Counted from the stretch's first letter, positions 37,470 through 46,479 are shown. The stretch is DNA of 64,000 nucleotides from JBDFMH01 sp047238125 (GCF_047238125.1 NZ_JBDFMH010000001.1:868001-932000), one strand, 5' to 3'. A program made the numbers and translations. The notes: generated from the letters alone by a model not told the origin.

Positions 37470-39332
37470 TCAAATGTCCGCGCCGTCGCCCACCAGCGCG
37501 GCCAGTGCCCGATCCGCTTCGGCCAGCGCCGCCCGAAGGCGGGATTGTTCAGCGAAGCCGGCGTCGTCCGGTTCCGCCATCAGCCGCTCCGTCGCGCCAG
37601 CCAGTGCCGCCTCAAGCTCTGGCCGGGCGGCAAGCGTGTCGATCACCGCCACGAGGTCTCGCCGCTGACGTTCCGGGTCGGCATTGCTGCGAAGGAAGGA
37701 AAAGGCAAGACCGTTCGTCCGGCGCGGCCCTTCCCCCGCACCGGCAAGGCCGGCAGCCTCCCATATGGCTCGCGAATCGGCGCTTTCAAGATCGGGTAGC
37801 GCGTCTGCCAGCCCCCGATCGACAATCAGGTCGCGGGCACGCGCCAGCGCCCGATCGGGGATCACCAGCCGGTCGATGGCCTCGGCTTCGGCGGCGATCA
37901 GATCGGGAAAGCGGATCAGCCCGGCCAGCACCGCGCGTGCCAGCGCAGGCGCGGTGCCGGCGCCCCGGATGGCGCGGGCGGCATCGCTGAGCGGACGGGG
38001 CGGTGGTGCGCCTCGCCAGCCGCCAGGCCCGCGCCGCTCGGTCCACTCGCGCCGGCGGGGCGGGGCAGGGGCAACGGTGCCGAATAGTGCATCGAAGCGG
38101 CTGCGATATTCCAGCCTGTACTGATCGCGCACATCGCGGTCGGCAATCGCGTCGATCGCCTCGCCCAGGCGCCTGCGCAGGCCGGCGCGCGCCTCCGGGG
38201 TGGAGAGCGGGAGTGCCGACTGCTCGTGATTCCACAACCGGTCCGCCAGCGGCTCGGGCGATGCCAGCAGGGCCTCTACCGCGGATCGGCCACCACCGCG
38301 CACCAAATCATCGGGATCCTGACCCGTCGGCAGCGTGGCGAATGCCAGTGAGCGAGCCGGGGCCAGCAGCGGCAGCGCTCGTTGAGCGGCGCGGATCGCG
38401 GCCTTCTGCCCGGCAGTGTCGCCATCCAGGCAGAGGATCGGCACGTCGACGATTCGCCACAGCCGCTCAAGCTGCGCCTCGGTCAGCGCGGTGCCGAGCG
38501 GTGCGACGGCCTCGTCGATGCCGGCGCGCGCCAGCGCGATCACGTCGAGATAGCCTTCGACCACGATCAGTCGGCCGGCCTTGCGTGCAGCCGCGGCGGC
38601 GCGATCGAGATTGTAGAGCGTCCGCCCCTTGTCGAAGAGCGGGGTTTCGGGTGAGTTCAGATATTTTGGTTCGCCATCGCCGATGATCCGCCCGCCGAAC
38701 CCGATGGTGCGGCCGCGCGGATCGCGAATGGGGATCATCAGCCGGCCGCGAAACCGATCATAGGGCACCTTGTCGTCGACCGCGATCAGCAGGCCGGCTT
38801 CGACCAGCCGATCATTGCCAGCCTTCGCCAGCGCCGCCTTCAGCCGCCCGCGCGAATCGGGTGCGAAGCCAAGCCCGAACGCGCGCCGTTCGCTCTCGCC
38901 GATCCCGCGACGATCGAGATAGGCGCGCGCCGCGCCGCCATCGACGCCGGTCAGTTGCTCGCCAAACCAGCGCTCGGCTGCCGCCATCACGTCATGAAGC
39001 CCGGACAGCTGTTCGGCCGTCTGTGCCGCGCGCGGATCGGCTGCCGGCATCTCGAGCCCCGCCGCTGCCGCCAGTTCCTTCACCGCATCAATGAAGGGCA
39101 GGCCGCGCGCCTCGGTCAGGAACCGGATCGCATCGCCGTGCGCGCCGCAGCCGAAGCAATGGTAGAAGGCCTTGTCGTCATTGACGTAGAAGCTCGGCGT
39201 CTTCTCGTCATGAAAGGGGCAGCACCCCTTCATCTCGCGCCCGGCCTTCTGCAGCTTCACCGACTTGCCGACAAGCGCAGACAGCGACGTCCGCATCCGC
39301 AGCTCGTCCAGGAATTGCGGGGAGAGGGTCAT
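37470..39332 (-). CDS. dnaG: DNA primase
   Basis: The 620-residue primase makes RNA primers for DNA replication. The N-terminal CHC2 zinc finger is present (CCPFHDEKTPSFYVND and YHCFGCGAHGDAI, about residues 37-70). The catalytic TOPRIM domain has VVEGYLDVIALA (Glu) and LCLDGDTAGQ (the Asp pair). The C-terminal third is the helical DnaB-interacting region. The start ATG 39332 overlaps the stop of the GIY-YIG gene as ATGA, so the two are translationally linked. AGGAGGG lies 12 bases upstream, inside the tail of that gene. Confidence 0.97.
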   Translation of the reverse strand: MTLSPQFLDELRMRTSLSALVGKSVKLQKAGREMKGCCPFHDEKTPSFYVNDDKAFYHCFGCGAHGDAIRFLTEARGLPFIDAVKELAAAAGLEMPAADPRAAQTAEQLSGLHDVMAAAERWFGEQLTGVDGGAARAYLDRRGIGESERRAFGLGFAPDSRGRLKAALAKAGNDRLVEAGLLIAVDDKVPYDRFRGRLMIPIRDPRGRTIGFGGRIIGDGEPKYLNSPETPLFDKGRTLYNLDRAAAAARKAGRLIVVEGYLDVIALARAGIDEAVAPLGTALTEAQLERLWRIVDVPILCLDGDTAGQKAAIRAAQRALPLLAPARSLAFATLPTGQDPDDLVRGGGRSAVEALLASPEPLADRLWNHEQSALPLSTPEARAGLRRRLGEAIDAIADRDVRDQYRLEYRSRFDALFGTVAPAPPRRREWTERRGPGGWRGAPPPRPLSDAARAIRGAGTAPALARAVLAGLIRFPDLIAAEAEAIDRLVIPDRALARARDLIVDRGLADALPDLESADSRAIWEAAGLAGAGEGPRRTNGLAFSFLRSNADPERQRRDLVAVIDTLAARPELEAALAGATERLMAEPDDAGFAEQSRLRAALAEADRALAALVGDGADI

Positions 39333-39715
39333 GCGCTTCGTCGGCCCTCCTGCGTGCGGGAGGGGGCGGGGGTGGACGATCCAGGTTGGCTGTCACCACC
39401 CTCTCCGTTCGTCCCGAGCGAAGTCGAGGGACGTTCATGCGGCGGCCGGGCAAAGAAGGAAACGGCCGCCCAATCTCCGCGGATCAAAGCTTCCTTCTTG
39501 GCGCGCGACCATCCCTTCACGCGCGCTTCTGCGGCCAGCGCTTGCTCACGGGTCTGGAACACCTCACGCCAGACGGGTTCGACCGGGCGTCGCCGTGAGG
39601 TGAAGTCGCAATAGCCGCCAGCCTGATGTTGGCCGAAGCGCCGATCCACGTCATCCGTGTGGCCGGTATAGTAGCGGCCATCGGCACAGCGGAGAATGTA
39701 AGCGGAGAACGCCAT
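39329..39715 (-). CDS. GIY-YIG nuclease (YhbQ/COG2827-like) with a repeat-derived tail
   Basis: This 128-residue protein is a minimal GIY-YIG domain. The motif reads YILRCADGRYYTGHTDD, where the classic Tyr-Ile-Gly becomes Tyr-Thr-Gly, as in the YhbQ/COG2827 group; a conserved Arg and Glu follow (DVDRRFGQH and EVFQTREQALAAE). The last 37 residues do not belong to the domain. They are encoded by a REP-like element (RPSTSLGTNGEG) and the leader of dnaG. It starts at ATG 39715 with GAGGA eight bases upstream. A second copy of the same element, inverted, lies 19 nt before the start. The gene sits between yqeY and dnaG. Confidence 0.88.
   Translation of the reverse strand: MAFSAYILRCADGRYYTGHTDDVDRRFGQHQAGGYCDFTSRRRPVEPVWREVFQTREQALAAEARVKGWSRAKKEALIRGDWAAVSFFARPPHERPSTSLGTNGEGGDSQPGSSTPAPSRTQEGRRSA
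39402..39433. repeat. REP-like element, copy 1 (inside the GIY-YIG gene)
   Basis: This 32-bp element (core GTCCCGAGCGAAGTCGAGGG) forms an imperfect hairpin closed by GTCC(C)/(G)GGAC. It is a perfect inverted match to 39734-39765. It is translated as part of the C-terminal tail of the GIY-YIG protein. Confidence 0.85.
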
Positions 39716-39733
39716 CAACGATCCTCGGTCTGG

Positions 39734-39765
39734 CGTCCCTCGACTTCGCTCGGGACGAACGGAGA
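39734..39765. repeat. REP-like element, copy 2 (upstream of the GIY-YIG gene)
   Basis: This 32-bp element is the exact reverse complement of 39402-39433. It lies between the end of yqeY and the ribosome-binding site of the GIY-YIG gene, so most of that gene is bracketed by an inverted repeat pair. It may also serve as an RNA-stabilising or terminating hairpin for yqeY. Confidence 0.85.
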
Positions 39766-39786
39766 AGATGGCGGCGTAGGCGACGC

Positions 39787-40239
39787 TCAGCCCAGCCGCG
39801 CTTTTACCAGGCCGCTGGCCTTCGCCATATCCATCGTGCCGGCGTGCCGTTCCTTCACCGCGGCCATCACGCGGCCCATGTCCTTGATCGATGTCGCGCT
39901 CAGTTCGGTAGCGATTGCGTCGATCGCAGCCTTCGCCTCGTCCTCGCTCATCTGCGTCGGCAGGAAGCGCTCGATCACGGCGACTTCGGCCTCCTCGGCT
40001 GCGGCCAGCTCTTCGCGGCCGCCCTTGCGGAACATCTCGATCGATTCGCGGCGCTGCTTGATCATCTTCTGCAGCACTTCCGTTACCAGCAGGTCGTCGT
40101 CGGGCTGGGTAGTGGCAGTGCGCAGCTCGATGTCGCGATTCTTGATGGCGGACTGGATCAGCCGCGTCGCGGCCACGGTCGCGGTGTCGCGTGCCTTCAT
40201 GGCGGCGATCTGCGCCGCCTTGATTTCGTCTCGGATCAT
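39787..40239 (-). CDS. GatB/YqeY-domain protein
   Basis: This 150-residue protein is of the GatB/YqeY family (about 150 residues is the normal length). It is related to the tRNA-binding tail of the GatB amidotransferase subunit but has no amidotransferase part. Typical text includes MIRDEIKAAQIAAMKARD at the start, LVTEVLQKMIKQRRESIEMF and AVIERFLPTQMSEDE. The start ATG 40239 has AGAGG six bases upstream. It is first in the run leading to dnaG and rpoD, which is common in alphaproteobacteria. Precise function is unsettled for the family. Confidence 0.92.
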   Translation of the reverse strand: MIRDEIKAAQIAAMKARDTATVAATRLIQSAIKNRDIELRTATTQPDDDLLVTEVLQKMIKQRRESIEMFRKGGREELAAAEEAEVAVIERFLPTQMSEDEAKAAIDAIATELSATSIKDMGRVMAAVKERHAGTMDMAKASGLVKARLG

Positions 40240-40368
40240 GGAATGCCTCTGGCGGTAAAGGCGGAACGATAGCGGGTCGCGCTGCGATTTGATAGACGTT
40301 GACCCTGCCGCCGCACCCTCCTAGTCACCCCGCCGTTTACCCGCCCGCCGACAACAGGAGCGCCAGCC

Positions 40369-41541
40369 TTGGCCGAGACCGAACCCGCGCGTCCACCCGA
40401 AGGAGCGACCGGGGCGTTGGTGCTCGCCGATGGCGCGATCCTGTGGGGCCGGGGCTTCGGCGCGGAAGGAGCCGCGGTCGGCGAGGTCTGCTTCAACACC
40501 GCGATGACCGGTTATCAGGAAGTGATGACCGACCCGTCCTATGCGGGCCAGATCGTCAACTTCACGTTCCCGCACATCGGCAATGTCGGTGCCAATCCCG
40601 AGGATGTGGAGGCGCTGAACCCCCATGCGCTGGGCTGCATTGTGCGCGAAGACGTCACCAATCCTTCCAACTTCCGCTCCGCCCAGCGCTTCGATGGCTG
40701 GCTGCGCAATAATGGCCGGATCGGGCTCTCGGGTATCGACACGCGCGCACTGACCCGTGCGATCCGTGTGAAGGGCGCGCCCAACGGCGTGATCGCGCAT
40801 GCGCCCGACGGCCGTTTCGACGTGCCCGCGCTGCTCGATCAGGCGCGCAGCTGGCCGGGGCTGGAGGGCATGGATCTCGCCAAGCAGGTCTCCGCCACCC
40901 AGAGCTACAAATGGGATGACGGGCTGTGGACCCTGGGCGAAGGCTATGCCGCCCACGCCGCCAATCCGGATGGACCACATGTGGTCGCGATCGACTATGG
41001 CCTGAAGCGCAACATCCTGCGCAACCTGGTGGCGGCCGGGGCGCGCGTGACGGTGGTGCCCGCCACCGCGACCTTCGATGATGTCATGGCGCACCAGCCC
41101 GACGGCGTCTTCCTCTCCAACGGCCCGGGTGATCCGGCCGCGACCGGCGCCTATGCGGTGCCGGTGATCCGCGACCTGCTGACAGCGGGCAAGCCGATCT
41201 TCGGGATCTGTCTGGGCCACCAGCTGCTTGGCCTGGCGATCGGTGCGAAGACGTTCAAGATGCATCAGGGCCACCGGGGCGCCAACCATCCCGTCAAGCG
41301 CACTGCCGACGGACGCGTCGAGATCACCAGCATGAACCATGGCTTCGCGGTCGATGCCGACAGCCTGCCCGCCGACGCCGAGGCCACCCATGTCTCGCTG
41401 TTCGATGGATCGCTCGCCGGGTTGAAGCTTGCCAGCGGCAAGGCCTTTTCGGTCCAGTATCATCCCGAAGCCAGCCCCGGCCCGCAGGATAGCCACTATC
41501 TGTTCGATCAGTTCGTGGCTCAGCTGAAGGAACGCGCATGA
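40369..41541 (+). CDS. carA: Carbamoyl-phosphate synthase small subunit
   Basis: The 390-residue glutaminase subunit supplies ammonia to CarB for carbamoyl phosphate, used for arginine and pyrimidines. The N-terminal CPSase small domain contains GEVCFNTAMTGYQEVMTDPSY. The C-terminal class I glutamine amidotransferase domain has the nucleophile Cys in FGICLGHQLLGLA and the His-Glu pair in YHPEASPGP. The start appears to be TTG at 40369, preceded by AGGAG. It overlaps the RraB-like gene by 4 nt (ATGA). Confidence 0.97.
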   Translation: MAETEPARPPEGATGALVLADGAILWGRGFGAEGAAVGEVCFNTAMTGYQEVMTDPSYAGQIVNFTFPHIGNVGANPEDVEALNPHALGCIVREDVTNPSNFRSAQRFDGWLRNNGRIGLSGIDTRALTRAIRVKGAPNGVIAHAPDGRFDVPALLDQARSWPGLEGMDLAKQVSATQSYKWDDGLWTLGEGYAAHAANPDGPHVVAIDYGLKRNILRNLVAAGARVTVVPATATFDDVMAHQPDGVFLSNGPGDPAATGAYAVPVIRDLLTAGKPIFGICLGHQLLGLAIGAKTFKMHQGHRGANHPVKRTADGRVEITSMNHGFAVDADSLPADAEATHVSLFDGSLAGLKLASGKAFSVQYHPEASPGPQDSHYLFDQFVAQLKERA

Positions 41542-41897
41542 GTGCCAAGATCGATCCGGCACGGATGGAAGAGGAATGGGCGGCGGACCAGGAAGTGCTG
41601 AAAAGCCTGGCCGAGAATGGCGACCGCGCCGAACTGGTTCGTCCCGTCGACGTCAGCTTCCGCGGCTCCGTCGAGGCGCTGGACCGGCTGGAGGATGCGG
41701 CCGAAGCGCTCGGGTTCGAGGTCGTCGATCGCGAAACCGACGATGATGGCACGCTCACCCTGTTCCTCGAGCGCGAACAGGCCGCCGATGCCGCCTCCAT
41801 CAAGGCGCTGACCACCACCTGTCTCGAGATCGAAGCTGAATACGGCGTCGAATATGATGGCTGGGGTTGCACCGCTGAAACCGGATCCACGCACTGA
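41538..41897 (+). CDS. RraB-like protein (ribonuclease E inhibitor domain)
   Basis: This 119-residue acidic protein matches the RraB domain, whose E. coli member binds RNase E and inhibits it. Seen here are MEEEWAADQEVLKSLAENGD at the start, a ferredoxin-like middle (SVEALDRLEDAAEALGFEV) and the family ending EYDGWGCTAE. It overlaps carA by 4 nt and carB by 1 nt, so all three are one translational unit. Whether it regulates RNase E here or has another role in this operon is unknown. Confidence 0.87.
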   Translation: MSAKIDPARMEEEWAADQEVLKSLAENGDRAELVRPVDVSFRGSVEALDRLEDAAEALGFEVVDRETDDDGTLTLFLEREQAADAASIKALTTTCLEIEAEYGVEYDGWGCTAETGSTH

Positions 41898-44800
41898 TGC
41901 CCAAGCGCACCGACATCTCCTCGATCCTGATCATTGGCGCGGGGCCGATCGTGATCGGCCAAGCCTGCGAATTCGACTATTCCGGCACCCAAGCCTGCAA
42001 GGCCCTGCGCGAGGAAGGCTATCGGATCATCCTCGTCAATTCGAATCCGGCCACGATCATGACCGATCCCGATCTGGCCGACGCCACCTATGTCGAGCCG
42101 ATCACGCCCGAGATCGTGGCGAAGATCATCGATAAGGAGCGGCCCGATGCGGTGCTGCCCACGATGGGGGGGCAAACCGCGCTCAACACCGCGCTGGCGC
42201 TGTTCAACGATGGCACGCTGGCGAAATATGGCGTCCAGATGATCGGCGCCGACGCCACCGCGATCGACAAGGCGGAGGATCGCCAGAAATTTCGCGAGGC
42301 GATGGACCGGATCGGCCTGGAAAGCCCGCGTTCGGCGATCGCTCACAGCGTGAGCGAGGCGCTGGCAGCGCTCGATCATGTCGGGCTGCCGTCGATCATC
42401 CGACCAAGTTTCACCATGGGCGGGCAGGGCGGCGGCATCGCCTATAACCGCGAGGAATTCGTTGCGATCGTTACGTCGGGCCTGGACCTGTCGCCGACGA
42501 CCGAGGTGCTGGTCGAGGAATCGGTCCTCGGTTGGAAGGAATATGAGATGGAGGTCGTACGCGACCGCCATGACAACTGCATCATCGTGTGCTCGATCGA
42601 GAATGTCGATCCGATGGGCGTCCATACCGGGGATTCGATCACGGTCGCCCCGGCATTGACGCTCACCGACAAGGAATATCAGATCATGCGCAACGCCAGC
42701 ATTGCGGTGCTGCGCGAAATCGGTGTCGAAACAGGCGGTTCCAACGTCCAGTTCGCGGTCAATCCGAAGGACGGTCGGCTGGTCGTGATCGAAATGAATC
42801 CTCGTGTCTCGCGCTCGTCGGCGCTGGCTTCCAAGGCGACCGGCTTCCCCATCGCCAAGGTGGCGGCCAAACTGGCGGTCGGCTACACGCTGGACGAGAT
42901 CGACAACGACATCACCGGCGCGACGCCGGCCAGCTTCGAACCGACAATCGACTATGTCGTGACCAAGATCCCGCGCTTCGCGTTCGAGAAGTTCAAGGGT
43001 GCCGAAAACAACCTGTCGACCGCGATGAAGAGCGTCGGCGAAGTCATGGCGATCGGCCGCAACATCCACGAGAGTTTGCAAAAGGCGCTGCGCGGGCTCG
43101 AGACCGGTCTTTCCGGTCTCAACAGCGTCGCCCATCTGGAGGGCGCATCGCGCGATGCGATCGAGGCGGCGCTGTCACGGGCGACGCCGGATCGGCTGCT
43201 GATCGCAGCACAGGCGCTGCGCGAAGGTTTCAGCGTCGACGACATCCATCGCATCGCGCGCTACGACCCTTGGTTCCTTGAGCGATTGGCTGAAATCGTC
43301 CACGCCGAACAGCGGGTCGCCAGCGAGGGGTTGCCGCGCGACGCGGCCGGGCTGCGCCGCCTGAAGGCGATGGGGTTCAGCGATCGTCGCCTTGCCCATC
43401 TCGCGCTGCAATCCGCCAACTTGCGGGGCATGGATCGGGCCCAGGCACGCGGGTCGGGCATCATCCACGATGCGATCGCGGCGATGACCGGAGGCGTTAC
43501 CGAAGCAGAGGTGCGCAGCCTGCGGCACAAGCTGGGCGTGCGGCCCGTGTTCAAGCGGATCGACACCTGCGCCGCCGAGTTCGAGGCGAAGACGCCCTAC
43601 ATGTATTCCACCTATGAGGCACCGGCCTTTGGCGAGCCCGAGTGCGAGAGCCTGCCCAGCGACCGGAAGAAGGTTGTCATCCTGGGGGGTGGGCCGAACC
43701 GGATCGGGCAGGGGATCGAGTTCGATTATTGCTGCTGCCATGCCTGCTTCGCGCTGGCCGACGCCGGCTTCGAGACCATCATGGTCAACTGCAATCCCGA
43801 GACGGTGAGCACGGATTATGACACGTCCGACCGGCTCTATTTCGAGCCGCTGACGGTGGAGGACGTACTCGAAATCCTGCATGTCGAGCAGCAGAACGGC
43901 ACGCTGCACGGCGTGATCGTGCAGTTCGGCGGGCAAACCCCCCTGAAACTGGCGCAGGAACTGGCGGATGCCGGTATTCCGATCCTTGGCACGAGCCCGG
44001 ACGCGATCGATCTGGCCGAGGATCGCGAACGGTTCGCCGATCTGGTCTCTTCGCTCAAATTGCGCCAGCCCGCCAACGGCATCGCGCGCAGCCGCGACGA
44101 GGCGATCGCGGTGGCGGATCGGATCGGTTACCCGGTGCTGATGCGCCCCAGCTATGTGCTGGGCGGCCGCGCGATGGAGATCGTGGACGGCCCGGCCCAG
44201 CTTGACGACTATATCCAGACGGCGGTGCAGGTATCGGGCGATTCCCCGGTGCTGATCGATCAATATCTGCGCGATGCGATCGAAGTCGATGTCGATGCGA
44301 TTTGCGACGGCACTGACGTCGTGGTTGCTGGCGTGATGCAGCATATCGAGGAAGCCGGCGTCCATTCCGGCGACAGCGCCTGTTCGCTGCCGCCGCACAG
44401 CCTGACCGCCGAGATCGTGGCGGAAATCGAGCGGCAGACCGTGCTGCTCGCCCATGCGCTGAAGGTGCGTGGATTGATGAACATCCAGTTCGCGGTGCAG
44501 GCGGGCGATGTCTATCTGATCGAGGTCAATCCGCGTGCGAGCCGCACGGTGCCGTTCGTCGCCAAGGCGATCGGCCAGCCTGTGGCGAAGATTGCCGCTC
44601 GGGTGATGGCGGGCGAGCGCCTCGCCGATCTGCCGGCGATCGATCGGCGGATCGACCATGTCGCGGTCAAGGAAGCGGTGTTTCCATGGGCGCGCTTCCC
44701 CGGGGTCGATCCCGTGCTCTCGCCAGAGATGAAGTCGACCGGCGAAGTCATGGGAATCGATGGTGATTTCGCGACTGCGTTCGCCAAGGCGCAGATCGGT

Positions 44801-45229
44801 GCGGGTACGATATTGCCGTCATCGGGCACGGTCTTCGTTTCAGTGCGCGACGGCGACAAGCCTGTGATCCTTCCCGCCGTGCGCGACATGATTGCGCTTG
44901 GCTTCCGGTTCGTCGCGACCGCAGGCACTGCCCGCTATCTCGAAAGCCAGGGCCTGCCGGTCGAGACGGTCAACAAGGTGGCACAGGGGCGGCCGCATAT
45001 CGTCGATCGGATCAAGGACGGCGGTATCGCGATGATCTTCAATACGACCGAGGGCTGGCAGTCGCTCAAGGACTCCGCGTCGATCCGCGCATCGGCTGTT
45101 GCCGGGCGAATTCCCTATTTCACGACGGCGGCCGCATCGGTAGCCGCGGCGCAGGCGATTGCCGCCGTGGGTGGGCGCTCCCTTGAAGTGCGCGCGCTCC
45201 AGTCATATTATCGTCGTTCGCAGGTCTGA
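41897..45229 (+). CDS. carB: Carbamoyl-phosphate synthase large subunit
   Basis: The 1110-residue subunit makes carbamoyl phosphate from bicarbonate, ammonia and two ATP. It shows the internal duplication of the family: two ATP-grasp halves, each opening with a GxGPIxIGQxxEFDY motif (IIGAGPIVIGQACEFDYSG near residue 12 and ILGGGPNRIGQGIEFDYCC near residue 596). A C-terminal MGS-like allosteric domain contains VSVRDGDKPVILPAVRDM. Length is slightly above the usual 1,070. Its ATG overlaps the stop of the preceding gene. A terminator-like hairpin lies just downstream. Confidence 0.98.
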   Translation: MPKRTDISSILIIGAGPIVIGQACEFDYSGTQACKALREEGYRIILVNSNPATIMTDPDLADATYVEPITPEIVAKIIDKERPDAVLPTMGGQTALNTALALFNDGTLAKYGVQMIGADATAIDKAEDRQKFREAMDRIGLESPRSAIAHSVSEALAALDHVGLPSIIRPSFTMGGQGGGIAYNREEFVAIVTSGLDLSPTTEVLVEESVLGWKEYEMEVVRDRHDNCIIVCSIENVDPMGVHTGDSITVAPALTLTDKEYQIMRNASIAVLREIGVETGGSNVQFAVNPKDGRLVVIEMNPRVSRSSALASKATGFPIAKVAAKLAVGYTLDEIDNDITGATPASFEPTIDYVVTKIPRFAFEKFKGAENNLSTAMKSVGEVMAIGRNIHESLQKALRGLETGLSGLNSVAHLEGASRDAIEAALSRATPDRLLIAAQALREGFSVDDIHRIARYDPWFLERLAEIVHAEQRVASEGLPRDAAGLRRLKAMGFSDRRLAHLALQSANLRGMDRAQARGSGIIHDAIAAMTGGVTEAEVRSLRHKLGVRPVFKRIDTCAAEFEAKTPYMYSTYEAPAFGEPECESLPSDRKKVVILGGGPNRIGQGIEFDYCCCHACFALADAGFETIMVNCNPETVSTDYDTSDRLYFEPLTVEDVLEILHVEQQNGTLHGVIVQFGGQTPLKLAQELADAGIPILGTSPDAIDLAEDRERFADLVSSLKLRQPANGIARSRDEAIAVADRIGYPVLMRPSYVLGGRAMEIVDGPAQLDDYIQTAVQVSGDSPVLIDQYLRDAIEVDVDAICDGTDVVVAGVMQHIEEAGVHSGDSACSLPPHSLTAEIVAEIERQTVLLAHALKVRGLMNIQFAVQAGDVYLIEVNPRASRTVPFVAKAIGQPVAKIAARVMAGERLADLPAIDRRIDHVAVKEAVFPWARFPGVDPVLSPEMKSTGEVMGIDGDFATAFAKAQIGAGTILPSSGTVFVSVRDGDKPVILPAVRDMIALGFRFVATAGTARYLESQGLPVETVNKVAQGRPHIVDRIKDGGIAMIFNTTEGWQSLKDSASIRASAVAGRIPYFTTAAASVAAAQAIAAVGGRSLEVRALQSYYRRSQV

Positions 45230-45257
45230 CCCCAAACATAGATGAGGGACATGCGGG

Positions 45258-45293
45258 CGATCTTCGCACAAGATCGTCTGGGACAGTTTTTTT
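45258..45293 (+). terminator. Possible terminator after carB
   Basis: A 7-bp stem (CGATCTT/AAGATCG, loop CGCAC) is followed after ten bases by a run of seven Ts at 45287-45293. The gap between stem and T-run is longer than usual, so efficiency is doubtful. It would separate carB from greA. Confidence 0.45.
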
Positions 45294-45311
45294 GACGAAA
45301 GGGCTTGGTCG

Positions 45312-45788
45312 ATGGCGACCGTCGAGAAGTTGCCGATGCTGGAGATCGGCCAGCGGATGCTGACCGAGCAGCTGGCCGCGTTGCGCCAGGAGCGCCCACA
45401 GATTGTCGAGGCGATCGAGGAAGCCCGCGCGCACGGCGACCTATCCGAGAATGCGGAGTATCACGCCGCCAAGGAGCGCCAGGGCCAGATCGAGGCCATG
45501 ATCGGCGATATCGAGGATCGCCTGAGCCGCGCACTGGTTATCGATCCCAAGACATTGTCCGGTGACAAGGTCGTGTTCGGCGCAACCGTGACTTTGCTCG
45601 ACGAGGACGAAAAGCCCGTCACTTATCAGATCGTCGGCCAAACCGAGGCGGATGCGAAGACGGGCAAGATCAGCTATAACTCGCCGCTCGGCCGCGCCCT
45701 GATCGGGAAGAGCGTCGATGAGGACGTGGAGGTCACGGTTCCGTCCGGCGACCGTTATTACGTCATCTCCAAGATCGACTTCATCTGA
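45312..45788 (+). CDS. greA: Transcription elongation factor GreA
   Basis: The 158-residue factor rescues backtracked RNA polymerase by stimulating transcript cleavage in the secondary channel. The N-terminal coiled coil has the acidic tip HGDLSENAEYHAAKERQ (Asp and Glu for metal). The C-terminal FKBP-like domain ends GDRYYVISKIDF. Length is standard. It follows carB, as in other alphaproteobacteria; the AAGGG-containing leader lies just before the ATG. Confidence 0.97.
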   Translation: MATVEKLPMLEIGQRMLTEQLAALRQERPQIVEAIEEARAHGDLSENAEYHAAKERQGQIEAMIGDIEDRLSRALVIDPKTLSGDKVVFGATVTLLDEDEKPVTYQIVGQTEADAKTGKISYNSPLGRALIGKSVDEDVEVTVPSGDRYYVISKIDFI

Positions 45789-45791
45789 TCC

Positions 45792-45822
45792 AGCGCTGCG
45801 CGCATCCATTGCGCGCAGGGCT
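45792..45822 (+). terminator. Hairpin downstream of greA
   Basis: The stem CTGCGCGC/GCGCGCAG with loop ATCCATT extends by AGC/GCT past one mismatch. It starts 4 nt after the greA stop. No T-run follows, so it may be a Rho-type or RNA-stabilising hairpin rather than a classic terminator. Confidence 0.45.
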
Positions 45823-45843
45823 GGGCAGGGCCATCTCCTTCCC

Positions 45844-46479
45844 ATGAGAATTGCGCCCCCGCGCGCCACTGCGGCGCTGATCGCTGCGACGGTCGTCAGC
45901 TGGATCGCTCAGTCCTTTGGGCTGCTCGGCGTGCACGTCGTGCCGGCAGCGGGGTTCATTCCCGCGCGTGTCTCCGGCCTGGCGCTGGATTGGGCCGCGC
46001 CCTTGTGGATCACGCCGCTCACTGCGACGATGCTTCATGGGGGATTGCTGCATGTCGGCCTGAACATGCTGATGCTGGGTTTCACCGGCCGCGCGGTAGA
46101 AGCTGTGCTGGGCACGCGCCAGTTCCTGCTGCTCTACGTCATATCCGCCTATGCTGCCGCCGCCGGGCAATTCATCGCGTCGCCCGGTGATATTGCGCCA
46201 ATGATCGGCGCATCGGGCGCAGTCTCCGGGGTGCTGGCCGCCTATGTGATGATGTACGGCACCACCCCCGTCGCCCATGCCAATCCCAAGGTCGGGCGAC
46301 TGCTGGCTGTGATTTGGGTGGTTGCCGCCTGGATCGGCATCCAATTGCTGACCGGGATCGCCTTTTCAGGCGGCGGCACCGGCATTGCGATCGCCGCACA
46401 TATCGGCGGATTCCTGGCCGGAGTCGCGCTGACGCCGCTGATGCTCCGGCTACGTTGGCGACAGCGGGGCCTTAGCTGA
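45844..46479 (+). CDS. Rhomboid-family intramembrane serine protease
   Basis: This 211-residue polytopic membrane protein has about six hydrophobic helices. It carries the rhomboid features MLHGGLLHVGLNMLML (conserved His and Asn), the catalytic serine in the GASG motif (MIGASGAVSG) and the catalytic histidine in the last helix (IAAHIGGFLAG). It should cleave membrane-spanning substrates in the inner membrane. The start is ATG 45844 (MRIAPPRATAA); no strong ribosome-binding site is seen. It is convergent with the DUF4170 gene, 4 nt apart. Confidence 0.92.
   Translation: MRIAPPRATAALIAATVVSWIAQSFGLLGVHVVPAAGFIPARVSGLALDWAAPLWITPLTATMLHGGLLHVGLNMLMLGFTGRAVEAVLGTRQFLLLYVISAYAAAAGQFIASPGDIAPMIGASGAVSGVLAAYVMMYGTTPVAHANPKVGRLLAVIWVVAAWIGIQLLTGIAFSGGGTGIAIAAHIGGFLAGVALTPLMLRLRWRQRGLS

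Noticed and set aside
40261..40315. GGAAC ... CGTT pair upstream of carA
   Set aside because: The spacing is about 29 bases, far from the 16-17 needed for an EcfG promoter.
41324..43135. A 603-codon minus-strand open frame
   Set aside because: It is antisense to carA, rraB-like and carB.
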